A DNA stretch of 5,420 bases from positions 1 to 5,420 of the forward strand of contig JAEWFH010000079.1 of assembly GCA_023388955.1 (NCBI GenBank). The letters are read 5' to 3'. Shown piece by piece: positions 1 through 5,420 of the stretch (position 1 is the first letter of the stretch; each line of letters opens with the position of its first letter). Below the pieces are notes generated by a model that made no database searches, was not told the origin of the DNA, and saw only the letters and a program-made list of their open reading frames with translations. The translations under genes and the position numbers were made by a program. This DNA is from Pseudomonadota bacterium. Lineage in GTDB: Bacteria > Pseudomonadota > Gammaproteobacteria > Xanthomonadales > Xanthomonadaceae.

Positions 1-851
1 TCTATGTGGTACTGCTCGCCGCAGAACTCGCAGGTGATCTCCGCCACCCCGGGGATGTCGCTCGCGGCCGCGGCGGCCAGTGCCTCCTCGCGGCCCAGCG
101 ACACCAGCATGGCCTCGACCCGTTCCGCGGAACACGAACAACCGAAGCGCAGTTCGCGCTCCCCCAGCAACTGCACCCCGTCCTCGTGGAACAGGCGGGT
201 CAGGAGCAACGTCGCCGGCACCTCCAGCAATTCGGTGCCCGACAGGGTGTCGAACAGGGCGCTGGAGCGGTCCCAGCCGTCCTGGTCGCCTTCGTCGCCG
301 GGGAGCTTCTGCAGCATCAGTCCGGCCGCGTGGTCGCCGTCGGTGGCCAGCAGCAACCGGGTCGGCAGTTGCTCCGACTGGCGGAAGTATTCCTCGAACG
401 CGCCGGCCAGCGAGTCGGACTCCAGCCCCACCAGGCCCTGGTAGCGGACCGGGTCGCGGCGGCCGGGCGCCGGCGGGTTCTCGATGGTGATCGCCAGCAC
501 GCTGCCGGTGCCCAGTTCCGATACGTCGCGGGAAACCGCGCCGCCATCCGGATCCACCCGCACGATGCCGCGCACGGTGCCGGCGGCGGTGCACTCGGCG
601 AACAGGGTGCGCAGCGCGCCGTGGGTGCGCAGCTGGATCGAGAGCCGGCCGTCCACCTTGGTATGCCCGGTGAACAGCGCGGAGGCCGCGAGCGCCTCAC
701 CCAGCAGCTCCACCGCCGCGGGCGCACGTGCCTCTTCCCCGCGCATGTTGCCGCGCACCCGCGCCCAGGACTCGTCCAGCCGTACGTGCACTCCGCGTAC
801 GCCGGCGTGGTCGATCAGGAAACGGGTGAGGCTGTCGGTGGCATCGCTCAT
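1..851 (-). CDS. hslO: Hsp33 redox-regulated chaperone (3' end cut by window edge)
   Basis: This gene encodes Hsp33, a cytosolic holdase activated by oxidative unfolding that protects proteins during peroxide or hypochlorite stress. From the ATG at 851-849 the frame is open to the window edge and gives 283 residues, ending in GEQYHI; the family is usually about 290 residues, so only the last few and the stop are missing. The C-terminal redox switch is intact: C238-S-C240 inside FGCSCSAERVEAML, and C274-E-F-C277, which together bind zinc when reduced. The N-terminal substrate-binding domain shows family-like stretches such as ALFTGHTKVDGRLSIQL (about residues 58-74) and TRLLLATDGDHAAGLMLQKL. 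The spacing between the two cysteine pairs is 33 residues, slightly longer than the 30 of E. coli. No strong Shine-Dalgarno precedes the start, but no alternative upstream in-frame start is evident. It is transcribed divergently from mtgA. Identification is firm. Confidence 0.96.
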   Translation of the reverse strand, partial: MSDATDSLTRFLIDHAGVRGVHVRLDESWARVRGNMRGEEARAPAAVELLGEALAASALFTGHTKVDGRLSIQLRTHGALRTLFAECTAAGTVRGIVRVDPDGGAVSRDVSELGTGSVLAITIENPPAPGRRDPVRYQGLVGLESDSLAGAFEEYFRQSEQLPTRLLLATDGDHAAGLMLQKLPGDEGDQDGWDRSSALFDTLSGTELLEVPATLLLTRLFHEDGVQLLGERELRFGCSCSAERVEAMLVSLGREEALAAAAASDIPGVAEITCEFCGEQYHI

Positions 852-929
852 GGGACGGTGACTGGGGTGATGGGGATTGGCCCACCATAATGGCGCGCAG
901 GCCACGACGATGTCTGCGGGGAAGCGGGA
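852..929. promoter_or_regulatory. Divergent intergenic region between hslO and mtgA, candidate -10 elements
   Basis: This 78-bp gap must carry the start signals of two divergent genes unless promoters lie inside the coding regions. The only AT-rich spot is around 884-892. On the plus strand CATAAT (886-891) matches five of six positions of a sigma-70 -10 box and would put an mtgA start site near 898. On the minus strand TATGGT (884-889) matches four of six and would serve hslO. I see no convincing -35 hexamer at 16-18 bp on either strand, so these assignments are weak. No operator-like inverted repeat was seen. Confidence 0.25.
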
Positions 930-1664
930 ATGGGCAGGAGAAGGCAAGGCGGTCCGCGGCGGCGCAGCCCCGTGCGCAAGGTGCTGCGCTGGCTGGTGGT
1001 GGCCGTGCTGGTGCTGGTGCTGGGCAGCGTCCTGCAGGTGCTGGCGCTGCGCTTCGTCGATCCGCCGTTCTCGGCGTTCATGGTGGCGCGCCAGATCGAG
1101 GCGGTCCGGGCGGGTGAGCGCGGGTTCCGCGTGGACTACCAGTGGCGCGACGCCGCGGAGGTTTCCCCGCTACTGGCCGTGGCAGTGATCGCGTCGGAGG
1201 ACCAGCGCTTTGCCGGGCACCACGGCTTCGACCTGGAGGCGATCCGCAAGGCGGCCGAGCGCAACGCCCGCGGCGGCCGCGTGCGCGGGGCCAGCACGAT
1301 CAGCCAGCAGACCGCCAAGAACCTGTTCCTGTGGAGTGGGCGCAGCTGGGTGCGCAAGGGGCTGGAAGCCTGGTACACGCTGCTGATGGAAACCCTGTGG
1401 CCGAAACAGCGGATCCTCGAGGTGTACGTCAACGTGGCCGAGTTCGGCGACGGGGTGTACGGCGCGCAGGCGGCGGCCCGGCGCTATTTCGACAAGGACG
1501 CGGCCCGTCTCACATCCGCCGAGGCCGCGCGCCTGGCCGCGGTGCTGCCGAGCCCGCGCCGCTACAGTGCCGCCAGTCCCGGACCCTACGTGCAGCGCCG
1601 TACCGGCCAGATCCAGCGCCAGATGCGCCAGATCGGCGGCGTCGGCTACCTTGAGCGCCTGTGA
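930..1664 (+). CDS. mtgA: Monofunctional biosynthetic peptidoglycan glycosyltransferase
   Basis: MtgA is a GT51 enzyme that polymerises lipid II into glycan strands at the inner membrane without a transpeptidase domain. The 244-residue product matches the family length (about 240). A basic cytoplasmic N-terminus (RRR at 3-5, RRR at 10-12) is followed by one membrane anchor at about residues 19-40. The GT51 motifs then appear in order: EDQRFAGHHG (90-99) with catalytic Glu90; GASTISQQTAKN (120-131); RKxxE (142-146) with the second acidic residue Glu146; and RILEVYVNVAEFGDGVYG (161-178) followed by the AAARRYF stretch. No penicillin-binding domain follows, which separates it from class A PBPs. 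The ATG at 930 keeps the basic leader and anchor; GTG at 972 would be a shorter alternative. A GGGGAAG stretch about 6 bp upstream is a modest ribosome binding site. The stop overlaps the start of the next gene, implying one transcript. Confidence 0.96.
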   Translation: MGRRRQGGPRRRSPVRKVLRWLVVAVLVLVLGSVLQVLALRFVDPPFSAFMVARQIEAVRAGERGFRVDYQWRDAAEVSPLLAVAVIASEDQRFAGHHGFDLEAIRKAAERNARGGRVRGASTISQQTAKNLFLWSGRSWVRKGLEAWYTLLMETLWPKQRILEVYVNVAEFGDGVYGAQAAARRYFDKDAARLTSAEAARLAAVLPSPRRYSAASPGPYVQRRTGQIQRQMRQIGGVGYLERL

Positions 1665-2626
1665 TGACCATGCCCACCCACCCGGACCGCCTGACCGTCG
1701 TGGTCGCCGCCTACAACGAGGCCGACGGCCTGCCCTTGCTCCAGCCCCGGATCCTGGCGGCGCTGCAGGAGGTCCGCGAGCGCTTTGGCGTGGAGGGGCG
1801 GGTGCTGTACGTCGACGACGGCAGCCGTGACGGCACCTGGGAGGCCATGCGTGCGCTGGCCGCGGCCGACCCGCGCGTCGGCCTGCTGCGGCTGTCGCGC
1901 AACTTCGGCAAGGAGGCCGCGCTCACCGCGGCGCTGGACCGCGTGGAGGCCGGCGCGGCGATGATCATGGACGCCGACGGCCAGGATCCGCCCGAGCTGC
2001 TGCCGCGGTTCGTCGAGCGCTGGCTCGAAGGCCATGACGACGTCCACGGCACGCGGGTGGCGCGCGAGGGCGAGGGCTGGGTCAAGCGGGGTACCGCGCA
2101 CCTGTTCTACCGGGTGATCGGCCGCCTCTCGCGCACGCCGATCCCGGCCGACACCGGCGACTTCCGCCTGCTCTCGCCGCGGGCGCTGGATGCGCTGCGG
2201 CAGTTGCGCGAGCGGCACCGCTTCATGAAGGGGCTGTTCGGCTGGATCGGCTACAACAGCGTCGCGATCGAGTACGAGCGCGAGCCGCGCTCCACCGGCC
2301 GCAGCAAGTTCAACCTGTGGCAGCTGTGGAACTTCGCGCTGGAGGGCATCACCGGCTTTTCCACCGCGCCGTTGCGTCTGGCGACCTATTGCGGCCTGCT
2401 GACCGCGCTGGTGGCCTTCGGCTACGGAGCCTGGGTGGTCGCCAAGGCGTTGCTGTTCGGCGACCCGGTGCAGGGCTGGCCGACGATGATGGCGGTGATC
2501 CTGTTCCTGGGCGGCGTGCAGCTGATCGCACTGGGGATGATCGGGGAGTACCTGGGACGCCTGTACATGGAGTCCAAGCAGCGCCCGCTCTATCTTGTCG
2601 ACACATGGCTGCCCCCGCCGGGGTAG
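1664..2626 (+). CDS. GT2 polyprenyl-phosphate glycosyltransferase (DPM1/GtrB/ArnC-like) with two C-terminal membrane helices
   Basis: The product probably transfers a sugar from a nucleotide-sugar to undecaprenyl phosphate at the cytoplasmic face of the inner membrane. In the 320-residue protein the GT-A fold motifs are clear: VVVAAYNE (12-19), VDDGSRDGT (50-58), LSRNFGKE (77-84), MDADGQDPPEL (102-112) with the DxD metal/nucleotide-sugar site D103/D105, ADTGDFRLL (162-170), and the GRSKFNLWQL segment (212-221) typical of this subfamily. Two hydrophobic helices follow, about 238-263 and 274-297, then a short polar tail, the architecture of GtrB, ArnC and YfdH-type enzymes. The sugar and final acceptor cannot be told from sequence. 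I chose the ATG at 1664, whose first base is the last base of the mtgA TGA stop, as in translational coupling; GTG at 1661 and ATG at 1670 are alternatives. No GtrA-like flippase or acceptor-modifying gene lies beside it here. Confidence 0.92.
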   Translation: MTMPTHPDRLTVVVAAYNEADGLPLLQPRILAALQEVRERFGVEGRVLYVDDGSRDGTWEAMRALAAADPRVGLLRLSRNFGKEAALTAALDRVEAGAAMIMDADGQDPPELLPRFVERWLEGHDDVHGTRVAREGEGWVKRGTAHLFYRVIGRLSRTPIPADTGDFRLLSPRALDALRQLRERHRFMKGLFGWIGYNSVAIEYEREPRSTGRSKFNLWQLWNFALEGITGFSTAPLRLATYCGLLTALVAFGYGAWVVAKALLFGDPVQGWPTMMAVILFLGGVQLIALGMIGEYLGRLYMESKQRPLYLVDTWLPPPG

Positions 2627-2648
2627 GCTTGGGCGCGGAACAACGCAC

Positions 2649-2656
2649 GGGAGGAG
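2649..2656 (+). promoter_or_regulatory. Strong Shine-Dalgarno site of the CBS-domain gene
   Basis: GGGAGGAG sits 6 bases before the ATG at 2663 and is the best ribosome binding site in the window. It fixes the start of the CBS gene and suggests it is translated more strongly than, and independently of, the glycosyltransferase that ends 36 bp upstream. Confidence 0.75.
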
Positions 2657-2662
2657 AACGCC

Positions 2663-3091
2663 ATGCGCAACGTACGGCACCTGCTGGAGAGCAAGGGCAG
2701 TGAGGTGTACTCGGTGGCGCCGGACGCGCCGGTGGTGGAGGCGATCCGGTTAATGGCGCAGCGGGGCATCGGTGCCCTGGTGGTACTGGAGGGGGAGCGG
2801 CTGGCCGGCGTGGTGTCCGAGCGCGACTACGCGCGCAAGGTGGTGCTGCAGGGGCGCTCTTCGTCCACTACCCGGGTCCTGGAGATCATGACCCCCGAAG
2901 TGGTCCAGGTCGGGCTGGACGACACGGTGGACCACTGCATGAAGCTGGTCACCGACCGTCGCCTGCGCCACCTGCCGGTGGTGGAGGACCGCCGCGTCGT
3001 GGGCGTGGTGTCCATCGGTGACCTGGTCAAGGCGGTGATCGAGGACCAGCAGGAAGAGCTCGACCAGCTGCAGCGGTACATCGCGGGCTAG
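2663..3091 (+). CDS. Small stand-alone two-CBS-domain protein
   Basis: The 142-residue cytosolic protein consists almost entirely of a tandem CBS pair (Bateman module): CBS1 at about residues 8-63 and CBS2 at about 75-128, with no attached enzyme, transporter or DNA-binding domain. Each repeat ends in the adenosine-ligand signature G-h-h-S-x-x-D: GVVSERD at 49-55 and GVVSIGD at 114-120, so both nucleotide sites look competent. The EIMTPEV segment (74-80) opens the second repeat as usual, and a short acidic/Gln-rich helix (EDQQEELDQLQ, 127-137) closes the protein. Families like this bind AMP, ATP or SAM and are generally thought to act as energy sensors or regulators of partner proteins; the partner here is unknown. 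It lies 36 bp after the glycosyltransferase with no visible terminator between, so it is probably co-transcribed with mtgA, but it has its own strong ribosome binding site. Confidence 0.93.
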   Translation: MRNVRHLLESKGSEVYSVAPDAPVVEAIRLMAQRGIGALVVLEGERLAGVVSERDYARKVVLQGRSSSTTRVLEIMTPEVVQVGLDDTVDHCMKLVTDRRLRHLPVVEDRRVVGVVSIGDLVKAVIEDQQEELDQLQRYIAG

Positions 3092-3096
3092 GGCCT

Positions 3097-5040
3097 TCAG
3101 TGGGCGTATTCGCCGCCACAGCCTGAATCCTCCCCGGGGCCCAGCTCCAGCGTGGCCAGCAGGGCCGCGGGTGGCGCGATGCTCCCCAGCGTCAGCGCCA
3201 CCGCCGCGCGCAGCGCGATCGGGCCGGGGTCCACGCCCAGGTCGGGTTCCAGGAACCTGCCCTGCACCAGCAACGGGGTGCGGAAGGCGAGCAGGCTGCG
3301 GTCCTTGGGCCGGGGTTTGATCACCAGGTCGAGCCGTTCCTCGCCCAGGTCGATGCTGCCTTCGCCGACCAGGAGGGTGTCGGTGGTGTCGAAGGCGAGC
3401 GCACGTGTCTCCATCACGCCGTCGGCCACGGCGAAGTCGGCGAAGGCACAGCGGATCGGGATCATCCGGTCCTCGCCGAGCTTGAACTTGATGATCTCGG
3501 CCAGGTCGATGCCGGCGAACTCCATCAGCAGGTTGCTGATCGAGCCTTGCCCGGTGCCCAGCGCCAGCTCGCCGTCCGCGCTGCCGAGCATCCGGGCCAC
3601 GGAGTTGCCGTCGCCGCCCAGCACCGCGTGGCCACTGACGCGCCCGATCGCGTTCTGCAGCAGCTCCACCTCCGGCAGCATCCGCGACAGGTCCAGGCCG
3701 GAGGCCCGGAGGTCGGCGTCGGTACGGATGGTGTCCTGGCGCGCGTCCATGCGGATGGTCGAGCGGATCGTGCCGCTGGCGACGCCGAAGTCCAGCGGGT
3801 CCAGCCGCAGCAGGCCGGCCTCCAGCAGCAGGTGCGCATCCATGTCGTCCAGTGGCAGTACCGGCGAATTGATGCGCGTGGCCTTCAGGCGCACGTCGGC
3901 GTCCATCGCGCGCAGCTTGTCCAGCTCGTACGGGTGGTCGGGCAGGACCCGGCCCTGGGCACGGCGGTCGCGGGCGTGGGCGACCAGCTCCGGATTGCTG
4001 GCCTCGCCGCCCCCGCTGGCGGGAGGCGCGCCGACGAAGCCGGCCAGGTCGTCGAAATCGAGCCGGGTGGAGTGCAGGTTGGCCTGCAGGAACGGGCGTT
4101 CGCCGCCGGTGGTGAAGGCGGCATCGCCGCCCAGGTCGCTCTGCCCGACGACCCCGGAAAACCCGTCGTAGTGCCAGGTGCTGCGCGGGCCGTCGATGTC
4201 GCGGGTGAGGCGGCCGTCCAGGCGATAGGGCGGGGTGGGCGGCAGGGCGACGCCGACCAGCGGGAACAGGTCCTCCAGATCCTGGCCGGCCAGCTCGAAC
4301 TGCAGGTCGAAGTCGCGCAGGCGCAACGGGTCGAGCAGGGTGCCGAGGGCATGGGCGCGGGTGGCGCCGGCGCGTGCCCTCACGTCGATGCGGTAGGGCG
4401 CCTCGGTATCCATCAGTTCCAGCGGGGACTCGCCGCTGCCGTCCAGGCTGAACTCATTGCCTTCCCAGGTGCCGCCGCCGGAGACGAAGATGTCCGGGTT
4501 GCCGGCCACCCCCACCAGGATGTCGGTCTCGTTGGCCGCGTCCAGGTAGCGCAGCGCGCCGGACTCGATCACGGGCTTGCCCAGGCGGAGTTCCCAGCGG
4601 CTGTCGCCGGTTTCCCCGCGGTCGAAGACCCAGTTCCCGGTCGCGTCCGGGCCCCGCTCGAGCAGCAGCCGCGGGTTGTCCAGGCGCAGCCGGGGCAGGC
4701 TCACCGTTCCGCGCAACAGGGGCAGGAGGGCGAGATCGAGCTCCAGGCGCTCCGCGTGTGCCATGTCGGCCTGCTCCGACCACTCCGCGTTGCCAAGGCG
4801 CAGGCGATCGGCCCGGATGGTCGGGACCAGGCCCAGGTCGACGTCGAGGTCGCCCCCGATCTCGAACTCACGGCCGGTCGCCGCCTCGACCCGCCGCTCG
4901 ACCGGGCCCTTGAACCAGTTCCAGTCCCACAGCAGCGCCAGTACGATCACCGCGAGCACGAATACCGACAGCGCGGTCCACCATGGATGCCGCGCCGGTG
5001 CGCGCCACCAGTTCTTCCGGTCGGGTGCCTTGGACGCCAT
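3097..5040 (-). CDS. AsmA-family inner-membrane/periplasmic protein (YhjG-like)
   Basis: This 647-residue protein belongs to the AsmA family, whose members are anchored in the inner membrane with a large periplasmic beta-rich part and are linked to envelope lipid transport and outer-membrane homeostasis. A positively charged N-terminus precedes one membrane helix at about residues 21-39. The AsmA N-terminal signature follows: GREFEIGGDL (56-65), then the pattern of LPRLRLDNP (115-123) and GNWVFD (135-140). The C-terminal AsmA region carries IPIRCAFADF (around residue 531), a GSIDLGEERLDL strand pair, IKPRPKDRSLL, and a RTPLLVQGRF segment. Size and C-terminus resemble E. coli YhjG (just under 700 residues) rather than TamB or YhdP, which are much longer. 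Only two cysteines exist, C531 and C641. The ATG at 5040 has only a weak GGA 5 bases upstream but gives the correct signal-anchor layout. The gene follows prfC on the same strand but is separated by a hairpin, and it converges on the CBS gene. The exact cargo or role is unknown. Confidence 0.9.
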   Translation of the reverse strand: MASKAPDRKNWWRAPARHPWWTALSVFVLAVIVLALLWDWNWFKGPVERRVEAATGREFEIGGDLDVDLGLVPTIRADRLRLGNAEWSEQADMAHAERLELDLALLPLLRGTVSLPRLRLDNPRLLLERGPDATGNWVFDRGETGDSRWELRLGKPVIESGALRYLDAANETDILVGVAGNPDIFVSGGGTWEGNEFSLDGSGESPLELMDTEAPYRIDVRARAGATRAHALGTLLDPLRLRDFDLQFELAGQDLEDLFPLVGVALPPTPPYRLDGRLTRDIDGPRSTWHYDGFSGVVGQSDLGGDAAFTTGGERPFLQANLHSTRLDFDDLAGFVGAPPASGGGEASNPELVAHARDRRAQGRVLPDHPYELDKLRAMDADVRLKATRINSPVLPLDDMDAHLLLEAGLLRLDPLDFGVASGTIRSTIRMDARQDTIRTDADLRASGLDLSRMLPEVELLQNAIGRVSGHAVLGGDGNSVARMLGSADGELALGTGQGSISNLLMEFAGIDLAEIIKFKLGEDRMIPIRCAFADFAVADGVMETRALAFDTTDTLLVGEGSIDLGEERLDLVIKPRPKDRSLLAFRTPLLVQGRFLEPDLGVDPGPIALRAAVALTLGSIAPPAALLATLELGPGEDSGCGGEYAH

Positions 5041-5086
5041 GGGGATCCGTGGTTCGGGTTCGCCCCCACCTTCGGTACGCCCCGGT

Positions 5087-5122
5087 AAAGCAGTGGTGAA
5101 CGCGTTGCGGCGCGTTCACCAC
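5087..5122 (-). terminator. Hairpin after prfC, probable intrinsic terminator
   Basis: A perfect 12-bp inverted repeat (arms 5093-5104 and 5111-5122, GTGGTGAACGCG and its complement) encloses a 6-base loop. It begins 7 bases after the prfC stop codon when read on the minus strand. The sequence after the stem on that strand is TGCTTT, only a short T-run, so termination may be incomplete. It could instead stabilise the prfC mRNA 3' end or attenuate read-through into the AsmA-like gene. No good -35/-10 pair was seen between the hairpin and the start at 5040. Confidence 0.65.
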
Positions 5123-5129
5123 CGGTCGC

Positions 5130-5420
5130 TCAGGCCGGATCCACCGCTTGGGCGTGCTCGCGGGTAGCGCGGAATTCCACGCCGGGCGCGCGCTCCTGCG
5201 CCAGCTGCAGGTTGACCCGGGTCGGGGCCAGGTAGACCAGCTCGCCAGCCCCGTCGATGGCCAGGTTGGTGGCGTTGCGGTCGCGGAACTCGTCGAGCTT
5301 CTTCTCGTCGCCGCAGTGGATCCACCGCGCCGTGGCCACGCTGACCTGCTCGAAGATCGCATCCACCCCGTACTCGGCCTTGAGCCGGTAGGCGACCACG
5401 TCGAACTGCAGCACGCCCAC
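5130..5420 (-). CDS. prfC: Peptide chain release factor 3, C-terminal part (5' end outside window)
   Basis: RF3 is the translational GTPase that recycles RF1 and RF2 from the ribosome after peptide release. Only the last 96 codons and the TGA stop (5132-5130) are here. The family is about 530 residues, so the GTPase domain lies beyond the right edge. The fragment is the conserved C-terminal domain: GVLQFDVVAYRLKAEYGV, then EQVSVATARWIHC, a KKLDEFRDRN segment, and the closing LAQERAPGVEFRATREH typical of RF3. The GTG at the window edge (5420-5418) is an internal valine codon, not a start. The gene is followed by a hairpin at 5093-5122. Codon use resembles its neighbours and nothing suggests damage. 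Confidence 0.95.
   Translation of the reverse strand: MGVLQFDVVAYRLKAEYGVDAIFEQVSVATARWIHCGDEKKLDEFRDRNATNLAIDGAGELVYLAPTRVNLQLAQERAPGVEFRATREHAQAVDPA

Noticed and set aside
6..890. 294-residue plus-strand open frame across the left end
   Set aside because: It is the antisense shadow of hslO, whose cysteine motifs on the minus strand are unmistakable; the plus-strand product resembles no known family.
877..1188. Trp/Cys/Arg-rich 103-residue frame overlapping the start of mtgA
   Set aside because: The cysteines and tryptophans arise from reading the mtgA membrane-anchor region in the wrong frame. There is no zinc-finger or other motif.
1646..2680. 344-residue open frame on the minus strand antisense to the glycosyltransferase
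   Set aside because: The opposite strand encodes every GT2 motif and two membrane helices. The antisense translation is low-complexity His/Gln/Arg/Ala-rich and has no family features.
3152..4171. 339-residue Ser/Arg-rich plus-strand open frame
   Set aside because: It is a second antisense frame of the AsmA-like gene. Its Ser/Arg/Pro-rich composition is typical of out-of-frame GC-rich DNA.
3547..5088. 513-residue open frame on the plus strand antisense to the AsmA-like gene
   Set aside because: It is rich in Gly, Ala, Val, Gln and Arg with no recognisable motif, lies wholly opposite a clear AsmA protein, and is expected from strong GC bias at third codon positions.
4868..5362. 164-residue minus-strand frame bridging prfC, the hairpin and the start of the AsmA-like gene
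   Set aside because: It is out of frame with both true genes and has low-complexity composition. The real frames stop at 5130 and start at 5040.
1..5420. CRISPR array, tRNA/rRNA, insertion sequence, integrase or phage module
   Set aside because: No regularly spaced repeats, cloverleaf-like sequence, transposase motif or terminal inverted repeats were seen. Nearly all of the window is explained by six core-type genes.

Overview
The window is high-GC, densely packed bacterial chromosome. The gene content and the style of the proteins (Hsp33, MtgA, a DPM1/GtrB-like glycosyltransferase, a small two-CBS protein, a YhjG-like AsmA protein and release factor 3) suggest a gammaproteobacterium, most likely of the Xanthomonadaceae/Lysobacteraceae type (Lysobacter, Luteimonas, Xanthomonas or Stenotrophomonas relatives). 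That placement is an inference from protein style and GC content; no 16S or other phylogenetic marker is present.

Layout, left to right. Positions 1-851 (minus) hold hslO, the redox-regulated chaperone Hsp33, complete except for its last few residues. A 78-bp divergent intergenic region (852-929) follows. Positions 930-3091 (plus) hold three co-directional genes: mtgA (monofunctional peptidoglycan glycosyltransferase), a polyprenyl-phosphate glycosyltransferase of family GT2 whose start overlaps the mtgA stop, and, 36 bp further on, a stand-alone two-CBS-domain protein with a strong ribosome binding site. This trio converges with only 5 bp between stop codons on a large minus-strand gene (3097-5040) for a 647-residue AsmA-family envelope protein. 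Upstream of that gene, a 12-bp perfect-stem hairpin (5093-5122) lies just after the stop codon of prfC, whose last 96 codons fill 5130-5420 on the minus strand.

Function as a group. Three of the six genes act at the cell envelope. MtgA polymerises lipid II and releases undecaprenyl diphosphate. The GT2 enzyme probably loads a sugar onto undecaprenyl phosphate. The AsmA-like protein belongs to a family implicated in inner-to-outer-membrane lipid traffic or membrane homeostasis. The CBS protein may sense adenine nucleotides. Hsp33 and RF3 are housekeeping proteins for oxidative proteostasis and translation termination.

I found no mobile element, CRISPR array, tRNA/rRNA, phage gene or new defence-like system. 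The region reads as ordinary core chromosome with coding density above 95%. The long open frames antisense to the real genes are GC-bias shadows. The items offered for a second look are modest: the translational coupling of mtgA to the glycosyltransferase, the two lone cysteines of the AsmA protein, the hairpin after prfC, and the tight convergent junction.
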